Shown in pieces: positions 37,901 to 52,900 of a stretch of DNA of 64,000 nucleotides; position 1 is the stretch's first letter; every line of letters begins with the position of its first letter. Below the pieces are notes generated by a model. The model worked only from the letters and a program-made list of their open reading frames with translations, was not told where the DNA came from and did no database searches. The DNA is from Anarhynchus alexandrinus (Eukaryota; Chordata; Aves; Charadriiformes; Charadriidae), in NCBI GenBank assembly GCA_008711295.1, contig VUYV01000212.1, positions 528,564 through 592,563 of the forward strand. The letters run 5' to 3'. The translations under genes were made by a program, and so were the position numbers.

Positions 37901-40900
37901 TTGGTTTGGTTTTTTTTTTGCATGCTTCTGCTTGTGTATGATCAAAACATTTGGCATGTGTATGGTCTCAACGTGTGTACACTGTTGGTGACCTTCCTGT
38001 CACTTTTTTTCTCAGTAACCACAGAAAATCCTCTCCTTCCTGACAACTAGTAAGAATCTCATGAATTAAGTTAACATCTGTAGTAATATTTTTCTAAGGA
38101 AACTTGAGTATTCAAATCCAAAGTCATTTTGTACTCAAGTATTTCACTTCTTTCTGAACAGGTCAGCACATTGTTTTAGAAATCTACTCTTTCCACAGTT
38201 ACAACAGCTAATATCTAAACCATGCTTTAATTCTGAAGAATATCGTAAAACTTGAAGAGTAAACGTATATGGAAATTGTGCACTGACTGTCCTAAAATGG
38301 CCTGAATCATTCTCTCATTTTATAAATAATTACTATAACTCCTATCTGCCGGGAAAAGTAAGTCTTTCTTCCTCTCTCTCTACTAACGGGGTTTTGCCAT
38401 CTTGTTTTAGACACGAAATCGTTTTGAAGGAACAAGGTCAGAGGTAGAGGAGCTCATGAACAAGATCAGAAGAAATCCTCAGGAACATAAAAGAGCAAAT
38501 AACTTCACGATGGAAGGCTATCTCTATGTACAGGAAAAAAGTAAGGTGTATTTTTGTATTCCTGTAGTGCCCATATTATGCATACAGGCAAGTTTTATTT
38601 CCACAGGTAACATGAAGACACAAAGAATTTACAGTTTATTAAACAGAATCATCTGAGTAAATGTTCAAAGTCTCTAATAGCAGTGTTACCACAGCTCATA
38701 AAAAGAGTGTGGTGCTAAAAGTGTGACAGTTTGTAGCAAAGGTGATTGAATTAATGGAAATTTTATTTGACCAATAGAGGTGTTCCATGTTATGTTTAAT
38801 CCCTTGCTAATGACCTCCCACAGAACTGTCAAATGTTTGTTGTCAGACAACAACGTGAGTGGTCAAATTAGCCTCTGAAAATTGGGCTAGTTTAATATGA
38901 TGAAATTGGCTGTCATTTCCTTAGTTCAGTGATATAGTTTCATTAACTAATTGTGATAATAGGGTGAAATAAAGCAGGCTATATGCTAGGTAGCTAGTGT
39001 TGAAAATCTTGCTGTGAAGGTGCGTGTCAAATAAATTGTATCTTGTCAATACTTGGACCAATTATAAATCTCTCACTCTAGTGAAAAAGCCAAATAAGAT
39101 GCAAAGCTCTTACTGCTCAAGGAATAACCACAAAATAATTTTTTTTTTAAAAACCAACATTATCCATAAATCAAATTTTTTAGATATGTGCCATTATAGA
39201 ATGTTTGCTTATTCTGATGAGAGATTTTACTTTTATGCTATTTAATTTGTTACTGTTTAAGTAAAGACTTCTGTAAAATGTCCCACAAATTGAAGATTCT
39301 ACAACATTCTTGATGGAAACACGGGTATTACAGTGTTCAGAAATATATTTTAAGAGAACTAACAGTAAAAAGTAAGAAAAACTGTTATTCTGTGAGATCA
39401 GTTCACTGTTCTTGGTCAACATGAGCTTTAGAATCAACTGAAAGGAGTCAGAAGAGGTAGGTACATGTGAGGCTGAGTTGGGGAGGAGAAGGGCACGAGA
39501 CCTTCCAGGTTAGGAGCAGTGAAATCCTCTGTCAGCTTGAACCACTCGTGAAGGCCTTCCCTTATACTCTGGGGCAGAGTCCTTCAAAAGAGAAGATTCC
39601 TTTGCAGCCCTTTTTTTAAAAAAAAGAAAATTAATAGAAGTGAGGAGAAACAGAGGGTCAGAATCCAAGTTTTAACAGTTAACATTATGGTGCAAATCTC
39701 AATAATACTGTATGCACTAGCCTGGGATCTTAACTAAATATATTCTATGTAGGGTGTGCACTGATGAATAGTCAGGAGTGAGTTTTGGTGTCAGAAAATG
39801 AGTTCAGACCTTAATCAGTAGATAATGTAGAGCTTGCAACACAAGTGCATTAATCTGCAGTTATTTAGCTTCAAGTTACCAAGTTTAAAACTAGGTTTCC
39901 ATGTTCTGCCTAAATAAAGTTTCCAAGGGATGTTTATTTTATAGGGAAAAATTATTTTGTCTGTAGTAGTGAGACAAAGATACGTTAATAATTCTTTCCA
40001 TTTGTCAATAAGCTTAAATGTGAAGTACTACCTATATCAGTTTTTAGAATAGTGAGCACTGGTTAATGTTTCTATTACTTTGTATAATGTTCTTAATTCA
40101 TACCTTTGTTTTAAATACTTCATTATTAAGAATTAAGTAGGACTCTTAAGTATCATTTTGGAAAGCAGGAGAAGAAAACACACTATTTAATGCTTCCATT
40201 TTATGTAGGGCCTGCTCCCTTTGGTTCCAGTTGGGTGAAGCACTATTGCACATATAGGAAAGAGACAAAGAAGTTCACCATGATCCCATTTGAACACAGA
40301 TCAGGAGGGAAAGCTGTAAGTATATATTTCATATTCTATTCTTATACTTGCCCTGTATCAAGATCAGAGGATGTGTCAGATAAGATGTATCAAGTACTTT
40401 CCCTCTCTTCCTTCTTGCCCCTTTTTTTCTTCTTTCTTCAGTCTGCCATTTAAGGACATTAACCTAAAGTATCGGATGGATTAATAGATAAGAATTCTGC
40501 AGACTTTTCAATTGCTTCCTTTTAGAAGACCAGAGAACGTGGTACAGATAACACACAGTGTTTCACCGTTTAGAATCTGGTTTATCCATGAGGCATTTAA
40601 CTTATTAAAGTATAAATCAGGAAAATATAATGAACTTAGAAATTTCTTTCTTCTGTGCTCCGGTCAGATTTTACTTTCAGAGATGTAAGTACTAGAAGAG
40701 GGACTAGAAAAGGGTGTTTTAATAGGAATATAATTTGTACTGACAACTGAATGTAATTTCAGATATCTTTGATAGCATCTGAAATATTCAAGACCCAAGA
40801 CTCTGTTGATCTTTAAATGGCTTTAATTCCTATTGAAATAGTTGGGAATTGAGGGCACTCAGCATCTTCAGAGATGATGCATTAAATGAATGCATTAATA

Positions 40901-43900
40901 TGGATGAAATGCATTTTTTTGCAAGGAAAAAGGATGTCTGAAGCTGGAAAATAATGCTTGAGTCAATATTCCTGTAAATGCAGCACCCTGCCCTATCTTC
41001 AAATTTGGTTAGAAAATCGTGTTGTTGGAATTTTATCAGGGTATTATATCCCATTAGTCTGAGCAGGGGGGAGATGGCTTTCATCATTTTGAGGGCTGTG
41101 TATATTTACAAATATATTGAATTTGGAAGAATCTTTCAAAAGATCTGGAAAACCTGCCATACTGAAAATTAGTGGCATTTGGCTTCCTTAATCATTTCAG
41201 TACTTCTATGAATTTTTTATCCTGATTTACTCTAATTGTAATAAGCCATTTTAGTTAATATAGTATGTGTGTAAGCATTCAGCATTGCTGTATTAAAAGA
41301 TGTCCCATTTTGAAACCCACAATGCAATTACTCCTTTAGTGACAACCTCCTGTGTCTGGAGATGTTGAATAAGACAAGACATTATTAAAATGTACAGTTA
41401 ATCCTGATTAAATCCAGTAAACTCATGCAGCATTCACAGATGAATTTATTTGATTTCTGACTACTTAAGGGTAAAATATGATCCTAGCGTTGGTTGGTCT
41501 TGAAGAAAGGACTGGTTCTGTAAGACAGGTTACAGACAGTAAAGAACACTTACTTTGTTCTACTTACTGTACCAATACCCTTTATTATGGAAATCTTTGT
41601 CTGACATAAAACGGGAGAAGTCTCTTACACTTATTGTGTGCTTATATTCTAACATGCAAAATCTTTATAGCAAAATATCTTTGTTAGTTTAAATTACCGC
41701 GGTACTGTGTCATGCTGTAAAGTACCAGCTAAAATGGACTCAATGTTTTTGCATTTATGTCCCATAAATGACCGTGGAATTTATGTGCTGTTGTGCAGAG
41801 ACCTAAACAGCAACCATAAGTGAATTCTTTTGCAAGTGTCAGCTTTCAGTATAGCTTTTGCCATTATTTTAATGTAAATTTACCTTACTTGGTTTGTATA
41901 GCTGGTTTACTGAAGCTTTCAATTACTGGATCAAGCATATAAAAATTTTCTTTTCACAGGGTGATGAGGAACTCTTCGTCCTTACATGTTGTACCAAAAG
42001 AAATACAGATACTATAGACAGGCGATTCTGTTTTGACTTAGAAGCTTTGGACAGGTAAGCTAGAAAGGACTCTATAAGTAGCAGTTAATAATACTGTAAG
42101 ATTACTGTTGTGTTTTCTTCTTATTTTTTCAGTGCTCATTCAGACTGCCAATGGGAAATAGTCACTGTAGGAGCAGGCAAGCACTGCCGTGGCTCACTGG
42201 GTTTTCCTCAGTTGTGCGTAGCAGAAGCAGTGAGGGTCTAAACTGAAATGCACACGTTGTCTGAGCTTACATAAAAGAAGAGCATAGAAAAAAGTTACAG
42301 AAACTATTATGAATTGCTGTTACCGTAGTGAAGAAACATGGCTTAAATTGAAGTCCATGTAACTATAGTGAAAGACTACGATAGCAGTAATAATTCATAC
42401 AGTCATGACCATATTATATCACAAGCCTACTTTCCAAAGTGACATGTTGCTGAGGGTTTGTGCTTGATTCTCAGATTGAAAATAAGATCATTGGGATTCT
42501 GAGGCTTTTTGTGGCTGATGTAATCATCCAGCACATCCTCAATATTGTTGCCACTGCCCTTTTGAAATGCTACCATTTTGTTGCTTTATTTCAGAAGAGA
42601 AGAATTGCTTATTTATTTTGCTAAAAGAATCTTAAAATATTATAAATATTGCTTTTTGTCAGCAGTGTAGTCTTCCTTCGTTTATGAAGGTGAGAGAATT
42701 CAACTTAAAGGATACTGCAAATAAGTATGGCTGTGGGAATGCCATGTTCTTTTGGAGCAGATTGTGTCTGTGCAGAACAGAACCATATCTAGCATTAAAT
42801 GGTAGATAGAAATTAGTGGAGTGTTGCTGAGTTTTTGCATCCACCCCTTCTGAGCTGTTTTTAACTGATATATTTGCTCCTTACTTATACCAATTAATTA
42901 CATTCTAATTTATCATGTAGTAGGTCTTCAAGCTTTGTAGGTTTTTGGGTTTTTTTCCCCATCAGATTCATAGTTCCCTTCAGTTTAAATGCAGTGTGGC
43001 CAATGCTGCCAGGGCCTTCTGTCCTGTGATTGCTGATGGTCTACAGATATGTCTGTGGTAAGGAACACATGCACAGTCTGAAGTCAGAGGCTGTGCCTAG
43101 CTTGCGTGGCCAGTCAGACTGGCCTGCCCGAGGCATGCCCGTTTCTGTAACAAGCAAGGGGTAAAGCAATGCAAAACTACCGTCGCGTCAGAAAACTTCC
43201 AAGTCACGTGGCAGATGGCAAGGTACCCATTTACAGCTCAGGTGGTATTTGTCACAAGTCTACAGCATGGTTTGAACTTGCATTTTTGATTTGACGGAGG
43301 GGGGAGGTGGGGAATGTGGCTTAACTCTTCTAACACTGTGTCCCAACAGTAGGAGAGGGAGTAGAGATTTAAGGTCTTGACATCAGCTTCTCTTGGGTCA
43401 GTGTATTGGCCAGTGTGAATACAGATTTCAAACCGTGTCTGATAAAGTTACTAAAAAAGTACCGTGAGAAATGTCAGTCCACCCGCCTCTGTGGGTCATC
43501 TCTGCTCAGTAGGGTATCTGCAGTTAAACAGAGATGGATGGAGAGCAGTGCTTCCTTGATCCTGCAAAACAATTTTTCATTCTCTTGTCTGGGAAAAGTG
43601 GGAAAAATCTAATCCATCTTTCTGTCCGGATATAATAGACACAACTGGTCCACTGTGACCTTGATATCGGACATTTTTCTTTTAATAATATATGTGTGTA
43701 GTACTGAGATGTTCCCATGGAGATTAGTTCTGTGCTGCAGGCCATTAGCTTGTTTCCTTGGTATCAGTTCAGGGCACACTTATCCCTCGGCTTGTCCAAG
43801 TTAAAAAATAACATAGAGATTGACAGCTGGCCATGGGGTTTTCTTTGTTCCTGTGCTGTGGAAGGAGGCAAGATTGTAAAATTTTAGGAAGGACTTTTCA

Positions 43901-46900
43901 GTAGCAAATGATCAGCCTTGTGCGTGACTTGAGCATAGTTTGGAGCTAGCTGAATATTTACGGATTTTTCTTTTAAAAAGAAAGCCAATACGATTCTTTT
44001 TTCTTTAAAATCTGATGCTTTTGACTATAAGCTCTGAGGGTGCTAGGATCCTAGCCAAATCTCTGGAAAGTGATGTTTTCTCTGGTTCCAGTGCTCCATT
44101 ATGTTTAGTGGAGGTGACTAATGGTAAATGTAGAAAAATGTGAGTTTTAAACAGACAGCAGAGGTCTTTTGGGGTAGAAAAAGACTCTTTATTGATAAAG
44201 AGCATTATACTTCTGAAATACTACTTATATTTTAATTTTACCAATACAGGACAAAGAGGAGGGAAGTCTTTGTCTCTTTTGACTTTAATTTGAAGGCAAA
44301 TAAATAATATTTCATGCAGCATATACTGAGTTTGGTGTGTTGCCTCTAGGTGATACTCTTTGATAACTCGACAGTTAAAATTTTAGTGAAAAGAAGGAAA
44401 GTTTGCCCTGCATAAAAATAACTCATATGGTTTTAGTTTTGACTAGTAAAAGAATGTAGAAAAGAAAAAACTGAATCAGCAGGTGGGTCTTTTTGGTTAA
44501 TTTAGCTAATTACTTAGGGTAATTTTTTCTACCAAACGATTGTTTGCATGTTTCTGATGGCTGCAGCTCTGCACTACTAGCAGGCCAGTTTGCACTGAAA
44601 AAAGGTGGTATGGCTTGAGAAGCTGTTGCTTACTTTTATTACTAATACCAATATTAGCTTATTTTGGTCATAAAGGTTATTAGTTGCAGAAATTGAGGTG
44701 AGGCTTCCCTCACCCACTCGATGAGCTCAATGTCTATCACTGAGAATGATAAGAGATTCCATGTTTATGGCTTAATAATCTCCTTGCTTTAACTAATCAA
44801 AAGAGAACGATTTACTTGATTACTACCATTTTCCAAAATTATAGTTGGGTCTTCTGAGTTTAGATTGGATTGCTAGAGGGTGTGTGCGTGCCTTGTCCTC
44901 ACATGTTGTCTGAAGAGAGATTTTGAGCAGAAGGTATTTGTACCTATAGAGTTCTACGCTGCAATTAAATTGTGTGGTTTTATAAAATCTATGGCAAGGT
45001 GAAAACAAACTAGAAATGTCTCTCGTTTTAAAAATATGAACATGGGGGTGTAGACTGTTACAGTTTTAAGTATTGTGATGGTTTTCTCTGTGCTGTTGTT
45101 TTTAGATAACATTTTCCCCTACAGCTATTTTGCTACTTGAAGATAGATTTAATACAAAAGAGAAAGAGAGGGAGAGAATGTTATGAATTATTTCTCTGTT
45201 TCTATCCATCTCTATATAATCAGATTTACAAATTTGCCAATAGTATTGGCAGGTTGAATATAATAATTTGTTTTTTAATTGGCAGAAAATTAATTACCTA
45301 AATAACCTGTTCTGCTTTTAACTCTCTTTGCTTTGTACACTATGCTGAACCACGATTACTCTTTTTAGTTTCCTATTATATAAATACAAAAGTAGATTTA
45401 TGTTAATCTCTGTTCCCTAATCCCTACGTCCCACAGTTGTCCATCCTTGCCTTTTAGGAAAGTTACAGTAGTGGAGTTTTGTAATGAGATATGGTGTTAA
45501 GACTTGATTATTTTTTATAAGAGATTTACTGGAAAACTATAATAATTGTTGCTGCTCTTAAGCTGAAGACTAAGCATAAAATAAGTTGACAAAAGCCATT
45601 ATTTATGTAATAGTACAGCAGCACAAGAGTAAGTTTATTTAGAATTCACAAAACTCAGTAACTCTCAGCAAGTGTTGGAAGCAACAAGCTATCAACAATG
45701 AACTTTTTCAAATAAATAGTTTGCAAATTACATTCACTTCCCTTTTTTTCTCCCTATCCCTCCCTATTTCCTACTGTGTGTACCAGTTCTATGCCTTTTA
45801 TTTTAAAGATAAGCAGTGTTCAGTCATTAAGGAAAAAAAACCAAAAAACACCTGACTTTTAGGGCAATGGGCTTTTGCTTGTAGTCAGAAGTAGAATTTG
45901 AAAAGGCAGTGCTTTAACTGCTGGTGAATGCAGTTACTCTGTGTGGTTGATACTTTTGCAGGCCTGGAGTTCCTGTGACCATGCAGGCGTTTTCTGAGGA
46001 GGACAGGAAGCTGTGGATGGAAGCCTTGGATGGAAAAGAAGCTGTAAGTGACATTTTTTTAATGTTCCTTTGTAGCATAATGGAGAAATTCTCTTGCCCC
46101 CCACTTCCTGATCCCATTTATACTTTAATAAACTGGGATTATGTAGTTTGCAAAATGATAGATTCAGTGAAGAAAGAATAAAAGTGAAATAAAACTCAGA
46201 AGAGTAAATCAGTAAAGCTCAGCATAGATAACTGTTAATGCTGATATGAAGTATTTTTCATTGTAATGACAGCATCGATTTTTATAAATGGTTTGTCATC
46301 ACAATGATGATATTGGCATTCTAGAAAATGTCTAGTATAAGCATGTCCACTTAGCCTTATGCTGACATACTGCATTCGAGTGACAAGACTTGTGTGTTAG
46401 TTATATGGTGGTATTATAATTTTTCTTTTTTTTTTCAAACTAGATTAATGGGAATGAGGTTGTACTTGAATTTGCTTAATTTCTGGTGCACATTAGGAAA
46501 TGGGTCTGAACTGCAGAATTGAAACACGCTGCAGATTATTCTTAAAATCATAAATATTATATTGGTCTTGGTCTTGTGGGCCAAAAATAATGGGGTTTTC
46601 TAGTCAATGACACAGTCGTGTCTGTCCCCAGTAGTTGGCTACTGGGGACTTCAGCAGTAGGTTTTATTGACATCATTGTTGTAAAAATCTTGTTTCATCT
46701 GCAGAGGTGTTTATTACCATCACATATTGTCTGAGCTGGACTCTCCAATAAGCTTACAACTTCTGGGAATGCTGAGCGGGGACATAATTCCCAGGATTCA
46801 TCAAAGCAGTTCACAACGCTCTGAGGGAACTTGAACTGTGGGAAATTAACCTGCAGAGAAACACAGGAACATGGAGCACATAAATCACAGTTAATTTCAG

Positions 46901-49900
46901 TGGCTATAACTAATATTGTTCTGCTCCCCAAGGAAGTGTATTTGTTGAGAATTTTTAGAAAATTTCACTCCTTTAAAAGTGCAATTATCTGCTTTCTGAG
47001 GGGGCATGGAGCTCTGGTCCTGCTGTTAGAGCTGTTCTAGTTAGAGGTGATATGTTCTAGCTGTAAACAGCTGTATTTGTGCCTTCTGGGCGTTAAGATT
47101 GGGTGTGTCTTGCTTCTGGTTTCACAAAATTCTTTAAAATAATTTGTCTTTTTACTCTTTTTGTATTAGCTGTTCATCAATTTGAATAGAGCAGATGCAA
47201 AACGAGAGGGAAGTAAGTATTTGGATTACTATTAAAGCTGATTTTTGTTAACATTTTATAGTTGAGAAAGGAAGGGTAAATTTTTTTTCTGTCGATCCAA
47301 CATAATTAAATATTTTATTTTTAACCTCGAGTTCTGAATATACTTTTGTGGATTTTGTAATTAATGGGTTTTCACAGTAATGCATTTTAGTACATATGTA
47401 AGAATTGTAGGACTGGACATAAGCTAGAGAAACAGTCTGATTGTTTTTGCCAATTTACTTCATGCTTGAAATTGACTCAAAAAAGGGTTAATCTGTATGT
47501 AAATGCATCACAGTTTCTTAATCCAGATTGTGTGTACACATCTGTTAAAATGTGTAAGAATGGTTTTAAAAGCAATCACAGCTGAACATAAAGGTCAACA
47601 AAAAACCTGAATGCATATATTTAAAATGTGAACCATAATATGGAAGTAGAAGAGATAGCTTTCTTTAAACAACATCTACTTTGCTAACAGAAGAAAGCTA
47701 ATGAGTAAAAACAGTTATCCTTCTTGCATTATCAGGCAATTCATGCTTGCGCCCTTTTTTTTCTTTTTTTTTTTTAAATTGTTGCCCTGTGTTGGATCTT
47801 GGTGTTATGAATAGATGTTTTTCCACGGATTTTTATTTTTGTGGTGCAAGACCAGGTCCCCAGGAGCAATATGGCTGGATGTTTGGGGGAAGGGCAGTTT
47901 TGCAATATAAGCTTTTAAATGAAGTTTTGATCTGAAGAAAAAAGTAAGATAGGAACAACAAAGGAATGCTGGATTTCAGCTGTTGTCCTGTTAATGCATC
48001 TGCTTTTATGTAGTCAGATCATTAACTGCTGTGAAATTATATACATGTGTCCTTTATCTTTAGTGTGGGAATTTCTTTGGCTTAGGGTAGGACTCAGTAA
48101 AAGCTCTGCTGTTGATGATTATGTTTTTTCATCATAAGGGCTTCCTTATCCCATTTGGTTAACTCTCTCAGATGTTGTCCATGTTGCAGTAAGAAAGCTG
48201 CATTTTGCGTCTGCCAACATATGTACCTAATCAGAGATCCCATTCTTCAAAGGTTGATGCTGTGAACAGATTCAGTGAAGCCACTACCACCAGAATGAGC
48301 CTTTACTTTGGCTGGGTGGGGTTGTGAAGGAGAAATGGGGAATTACTCTCGAAAAAGTGATGAAGTATTCCTGTTCCGGAATATTTACAGTTTTGTCTGA
48401 GAAGTACTAGCTACGTGGTTAAGTCTAGCCTTATTTTTCAGTGAAAGACATAATTGTAATGGTGCTTTAAAACTTTTCAAACTTTTTTTTTCTTTCTAGG
48501 TGCACAATTGGATAAGATAGGTTTCACTGTCATCAAAAAGTGCATCAGTGCTGTTGAAACACGAGGTAATGATCAACCCAACCTGTTTGCGGAGGGGGTG
48601 GAGCAGCTGGTCTGCTCTTGAAAGAAAGCCCGTGTGATCTAGTCTCCAGTAGATCTCTGGGAAAGACTTAACCTGGTAGATATTGCGCTGATAACACTGA
48701 CCAGGGCAGGAGATTCTTTCTGTCCAGTCCCAGACTTTTATATATGGCTTTCCCTCAATAAATGTGTTTTCAAGAAGTGTTCAGAAGGGGGTAATAGGAT
48801 GTCTCTTGACAAAGGAAGCCAATGTTTGTGTGTAACAGCTGAGAAAAAAACCCTGTGTCTTGTAGGCAATTCCTGTACCTTTGCTTTGCTGTTGGAACAG
48901 ACTAATTAATTTTAGTATTCTGTTTGTGGACTTTGAATGGTAGTTTTCTGTTTTGTCACTTAAGACAGAAGAACAGGAGCTGAGCAGGCAAGTGAATAAC
49001 AAAGAGCATTGAAGAACTTCTGGTGGAGTTAGTATCAAACCAGAGGCAAGGATGCTGTCAGGCTTACTAATGCATATACTCATTGTTGTACCTCCAAAAT
49101 TGGAGACAGAAGAGAAAGGTCAGTATGAAGGCAGTTTTCAAGAGGTAGTTGGGATTGTGATTGTGGAGAGGCTCTGTGTCACAGACCCTGTATAACTTGG
49201 GCATGTTTTTCTCCTAAATTGTTGACCTTCCTTCCCATTCCCAAAGGGAGATTTATGATTTTTCAGGAATTGTATCTTTTTTTTTCTCGAGATTTAGCAT
49301 TGCACAGGGCAGAATGTTTATATCTTTCTCTGTATCGCAGTCCAGCTTAAATAAGGTGGCTGAACAGAAGAATGGGTTGGTCACACTTCCTGTCAATGCA
49401 GGGTCTTACTTAAAAGCAGTGTCTTCCATTTATGCACTTACTGTACAATATCATTAGTAAGACCGAACAGCCTTTGTGACACTAAGAATTTAGCATTTCA
49501 ACAGCAAGAAGTATGTGAAATCCTTTTTCTCTTGGACTTTTTTGTATCAGTCCTGTCTAATGCATTGAAGATGTTATTCCAGATTAGACCATATTCTATC
49601 TGGTGTTATTTTTGTTCATTCTGTTCTTTTGAATATTTTTCAAATAAGGTTTGCCTGTCTCATCACTTCAAAATTTCAGTTACTGGCATTTACAATCTGA
49701 ATATTTCAGCTGGGAAACACTGCAGATAAAGCTGGCATCCTACAGAGAATTTGCCTTCACTGCAAAACCCTGCTTCAATGTAGACTGGATCTTCTCTTTG
49801 CACTGGATGAGGCAGATTTTACGAAAAGGATAGTGTGTCGTCATGTAATGAAAGTCTGGTTTTGGTCTATGGCATAGTGACTAGTTACCTTACAATACCT

Positions 49901-52900
49901 TATCAATCATGCTTACTGTAAGCAGCATGGAGTACATGATATTTTGTTTTATTACCTATAGGTGTGTTCAAATATTTTTCTTCAAGTACTCTTTTGGGTT
50001 TTTTTCTTTCTTTGATACCCTGCAAGGAAAGTGAAACAAGAACATAACTGTGGAAAAAGTGTGAAAACTTTCTTCGTGAAGTGGCTATTTGGAAAAATGG
50101 GTTAGATAGGGGGTTTCTTCTCATCGCTGTGGGTGGATAGGTTAAACTGAGTGGTGGTTCAGGTCCACTCTGTGCTTTATGCCTTGATTTAGGGGCATGC
50201 AAAAAGGTGCAAAATACATGTGTAACCTCACCTAATATTGTTATTCAGGACAGATGATAAGCTGTGCATGGGTTGGTTTCAGGATCTGCCCTGAAACATA
50301 CTTGGAAGAAGATTAAAGTTACCAAAGTTAGTTGCAGTATTTCCTGTCCTTGGAGATCTTGCAGCTTCGCTGTCCCTTGTACACAGCCTTTGTAAAACCT
50401 GCAGTCAATAGAGTGCTTTGTGGTAAATTACTACCAGTGAAAATTACTTTTATCTATTAATTTTGTTTTGGGGAGTACTTAAGAAAAAAACAAAATCAGT
50501 ATTCAATAAATATTTCTTTTCCCAGGGTTTCAAGAATGGGTTTAGGTGAGGTGCTACCTGCCAGGAACTCAGAAATCCACCTAGCTCTGTTTCAATGAAC
50601 TTGATTCATCCATTGCATTTCAAGCAGTTGTTGATGATTGTCTGTTTACCAATTCTGAACTTAACACTAACTGCATTAAAAAAAAAAAAAGCCTAACAAA
50701 CAAAATCCTGACTTCATCTATGAGACTAACTGAAGCATCCCGAATTAAAGGATTAGTTTCTGTTTCCTGCAGAACCTGCAGGACCTTCTGCTGATGTCTG
50801 CTGATTTAAACAAACGGAGGGCCAGGAGAACATTCAGTTGTTTCCTTCAGAAGGGTTTGGCCAAATAGTTGTACAATGAAGAAAATCCATCTTTCAGGCT
50901 GCAAATTTTATACCTATACTTGTTCTTAAAACAATTTTTACTTGATCGTTTTACTTCAATGATAACACATCAAAGGCAAGTTGTGCTCGGCAGAAGAAAA
51001 CAGGACAGATGCCTCTTCAGAGACTGTGCTTGTGTGCCATGTTTTTATCTCTTTTAATCATAATGGGTGTGAGGTTGGCGTGGGTGGAAAGAGAGGACAG
51101 TCTAGTGTGGGTGGAAACTGAGAATAGTCTTGTCATGTCATAGCAGAAAAAGTCTGGTATTCAGAGAGAGAAGAGCATAACAGAGATATTGAACATAAAC
51201 TTGTCAATGGCTGGATAATTTTTACTCAGTTACGTTTATAAAGCCAAGAAGGAAATTATTTGCTCTGAATGAACAGAAGAACCAAAGGCAGCGTCTTGGT
51301 TAAAATGCATGTAGGCTTCTGATTCAGCATTGTGTTTTAAGACATTGGCTATGCTTTACCTGGTAGGCGACACTGAGGCATCAAGATATGCAGCCTGTCT
51401 CTCACATACTGAGCACAGTGCTGGTTGGATGCGCTCCCGTTTTTTTGTCTCTGAGAGAACATTTTGGGATTCTGTTTGGAGTATTTTATTTATAATTCTG
51501 TACCGGGAATAATACAACAGGGTAAAAGTTTATAGAAACATCGAAGAGCTGTTTGCTCTGGTAGTAAAGACTCTGTGCATGTTTTTGTGTGCAAGTTAGT
51601 TGGTTGTACCTTCTGTGAGGATGTGGTAGGTAAGTGTTTTCCAGAGCGGCATTTGTCTTTATTTTAGAACTACCGGAGCTGCTAATCTGAGTTGCAGAGA
51701 GAGATGGCAGCATTGAGCTGTCTGTCCAGTCTGTCTGCTCATGAGAAAGTAGATGGTGAGGAAGAAGTAGAAAACCTTTTCATGTAACAAAAAAAAATAT
51801 CTGGCATTACCTTGAATTTAGAGTGTTGCTTGTATGACTGTTTCTGTACTATGGAGTTTGATATAAAAAGTTGTATTTTCAGCTATATTACTAGTCTGTG
51901 TCAGCCACATGTACAATGCCAGCCACAAAGTAAACTTGCCTACGTATGTTGCTTACAATAGTATAAATTACTGTTTTACTTACAATACCTTATTTTTCTA
52001 AGCATGTTTCACAAATTGTGTACCTGTGCCAAATTCCGGTATCAGACAGCCAAACATCTTGAGATAATGTAAATATGCAGGAAATTATGCTGCGGGGCTG
52101 TACTGCTCAAAGTTGCCAGTAGTGACTGGTTGAGCCGGCAGACACAGCGTCTGAACCCTTCAACATTTTAGTGGTAAGCTATTCCTTCCAATGAGTCATC
52201 TTGTCAATTGTGTTCTGTAAATGCCAAGCATTATCAGTCTTGGATCTGCTGAAGATCTGAAATGCGCAGATTAAATTAGAAATAGTACTGTTTCAAAACA
52301 GGTTTGTATACTTTAAATAAAACATCATTTAAAGGGTATGTTTAAAGGTATCATTGAAAACTCTGTTGAAATATTAATTCCTCTTTGCACCTCTTGATGT
52401 CTACTAGCAATTAGCTGTGCTTTTTTTAGGTTGATGAATTTCAAACTGATCAATTATCTGATAATTGCTATCACAGACTCATGATTATTGCTGGAGGATT
52501 GTCTTACTTTCGATACTGTCATAACTCCAGAGACTTTTGCATATTATATCTGTTTTAATATTGAGCAGTAGTTTCTGTGGTTTGACCTTAATTATTTTTA
52601 AACCCGTAAATGTATGTTTGGGGTCAGCACAGTTTAGTTCCCCCTGGTTTTACTGTTAAAAGCACAGGAAGTCACAAAAAAACTTCCAAGATAAGCAAAA
52701 GCTGAGCGGTATTTGACAGTGACAGTATTTCTTCAGTTTTTTAGCTTCTTGCATACGATGCAGAAGTTCAGTGGTACTAAAAGTAGTGGAGGACATTGTA
52801 TGAAAAAGTGTGATGCATTTTGGCAAAGCATTAAAAAGCTTGGTGTTACTTTTGTACCAGAATTTTCCTGGACAGCTCTGAGAAATTTGAAGTAAAAAAT

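Noticed and set aside
38541..38656. Read-through of exon 8 into intron 8
   Set aside because: Consensus donor gtaagg and an in-phase exon 9 show normal splicing. The extension has no poly(A)-site support.
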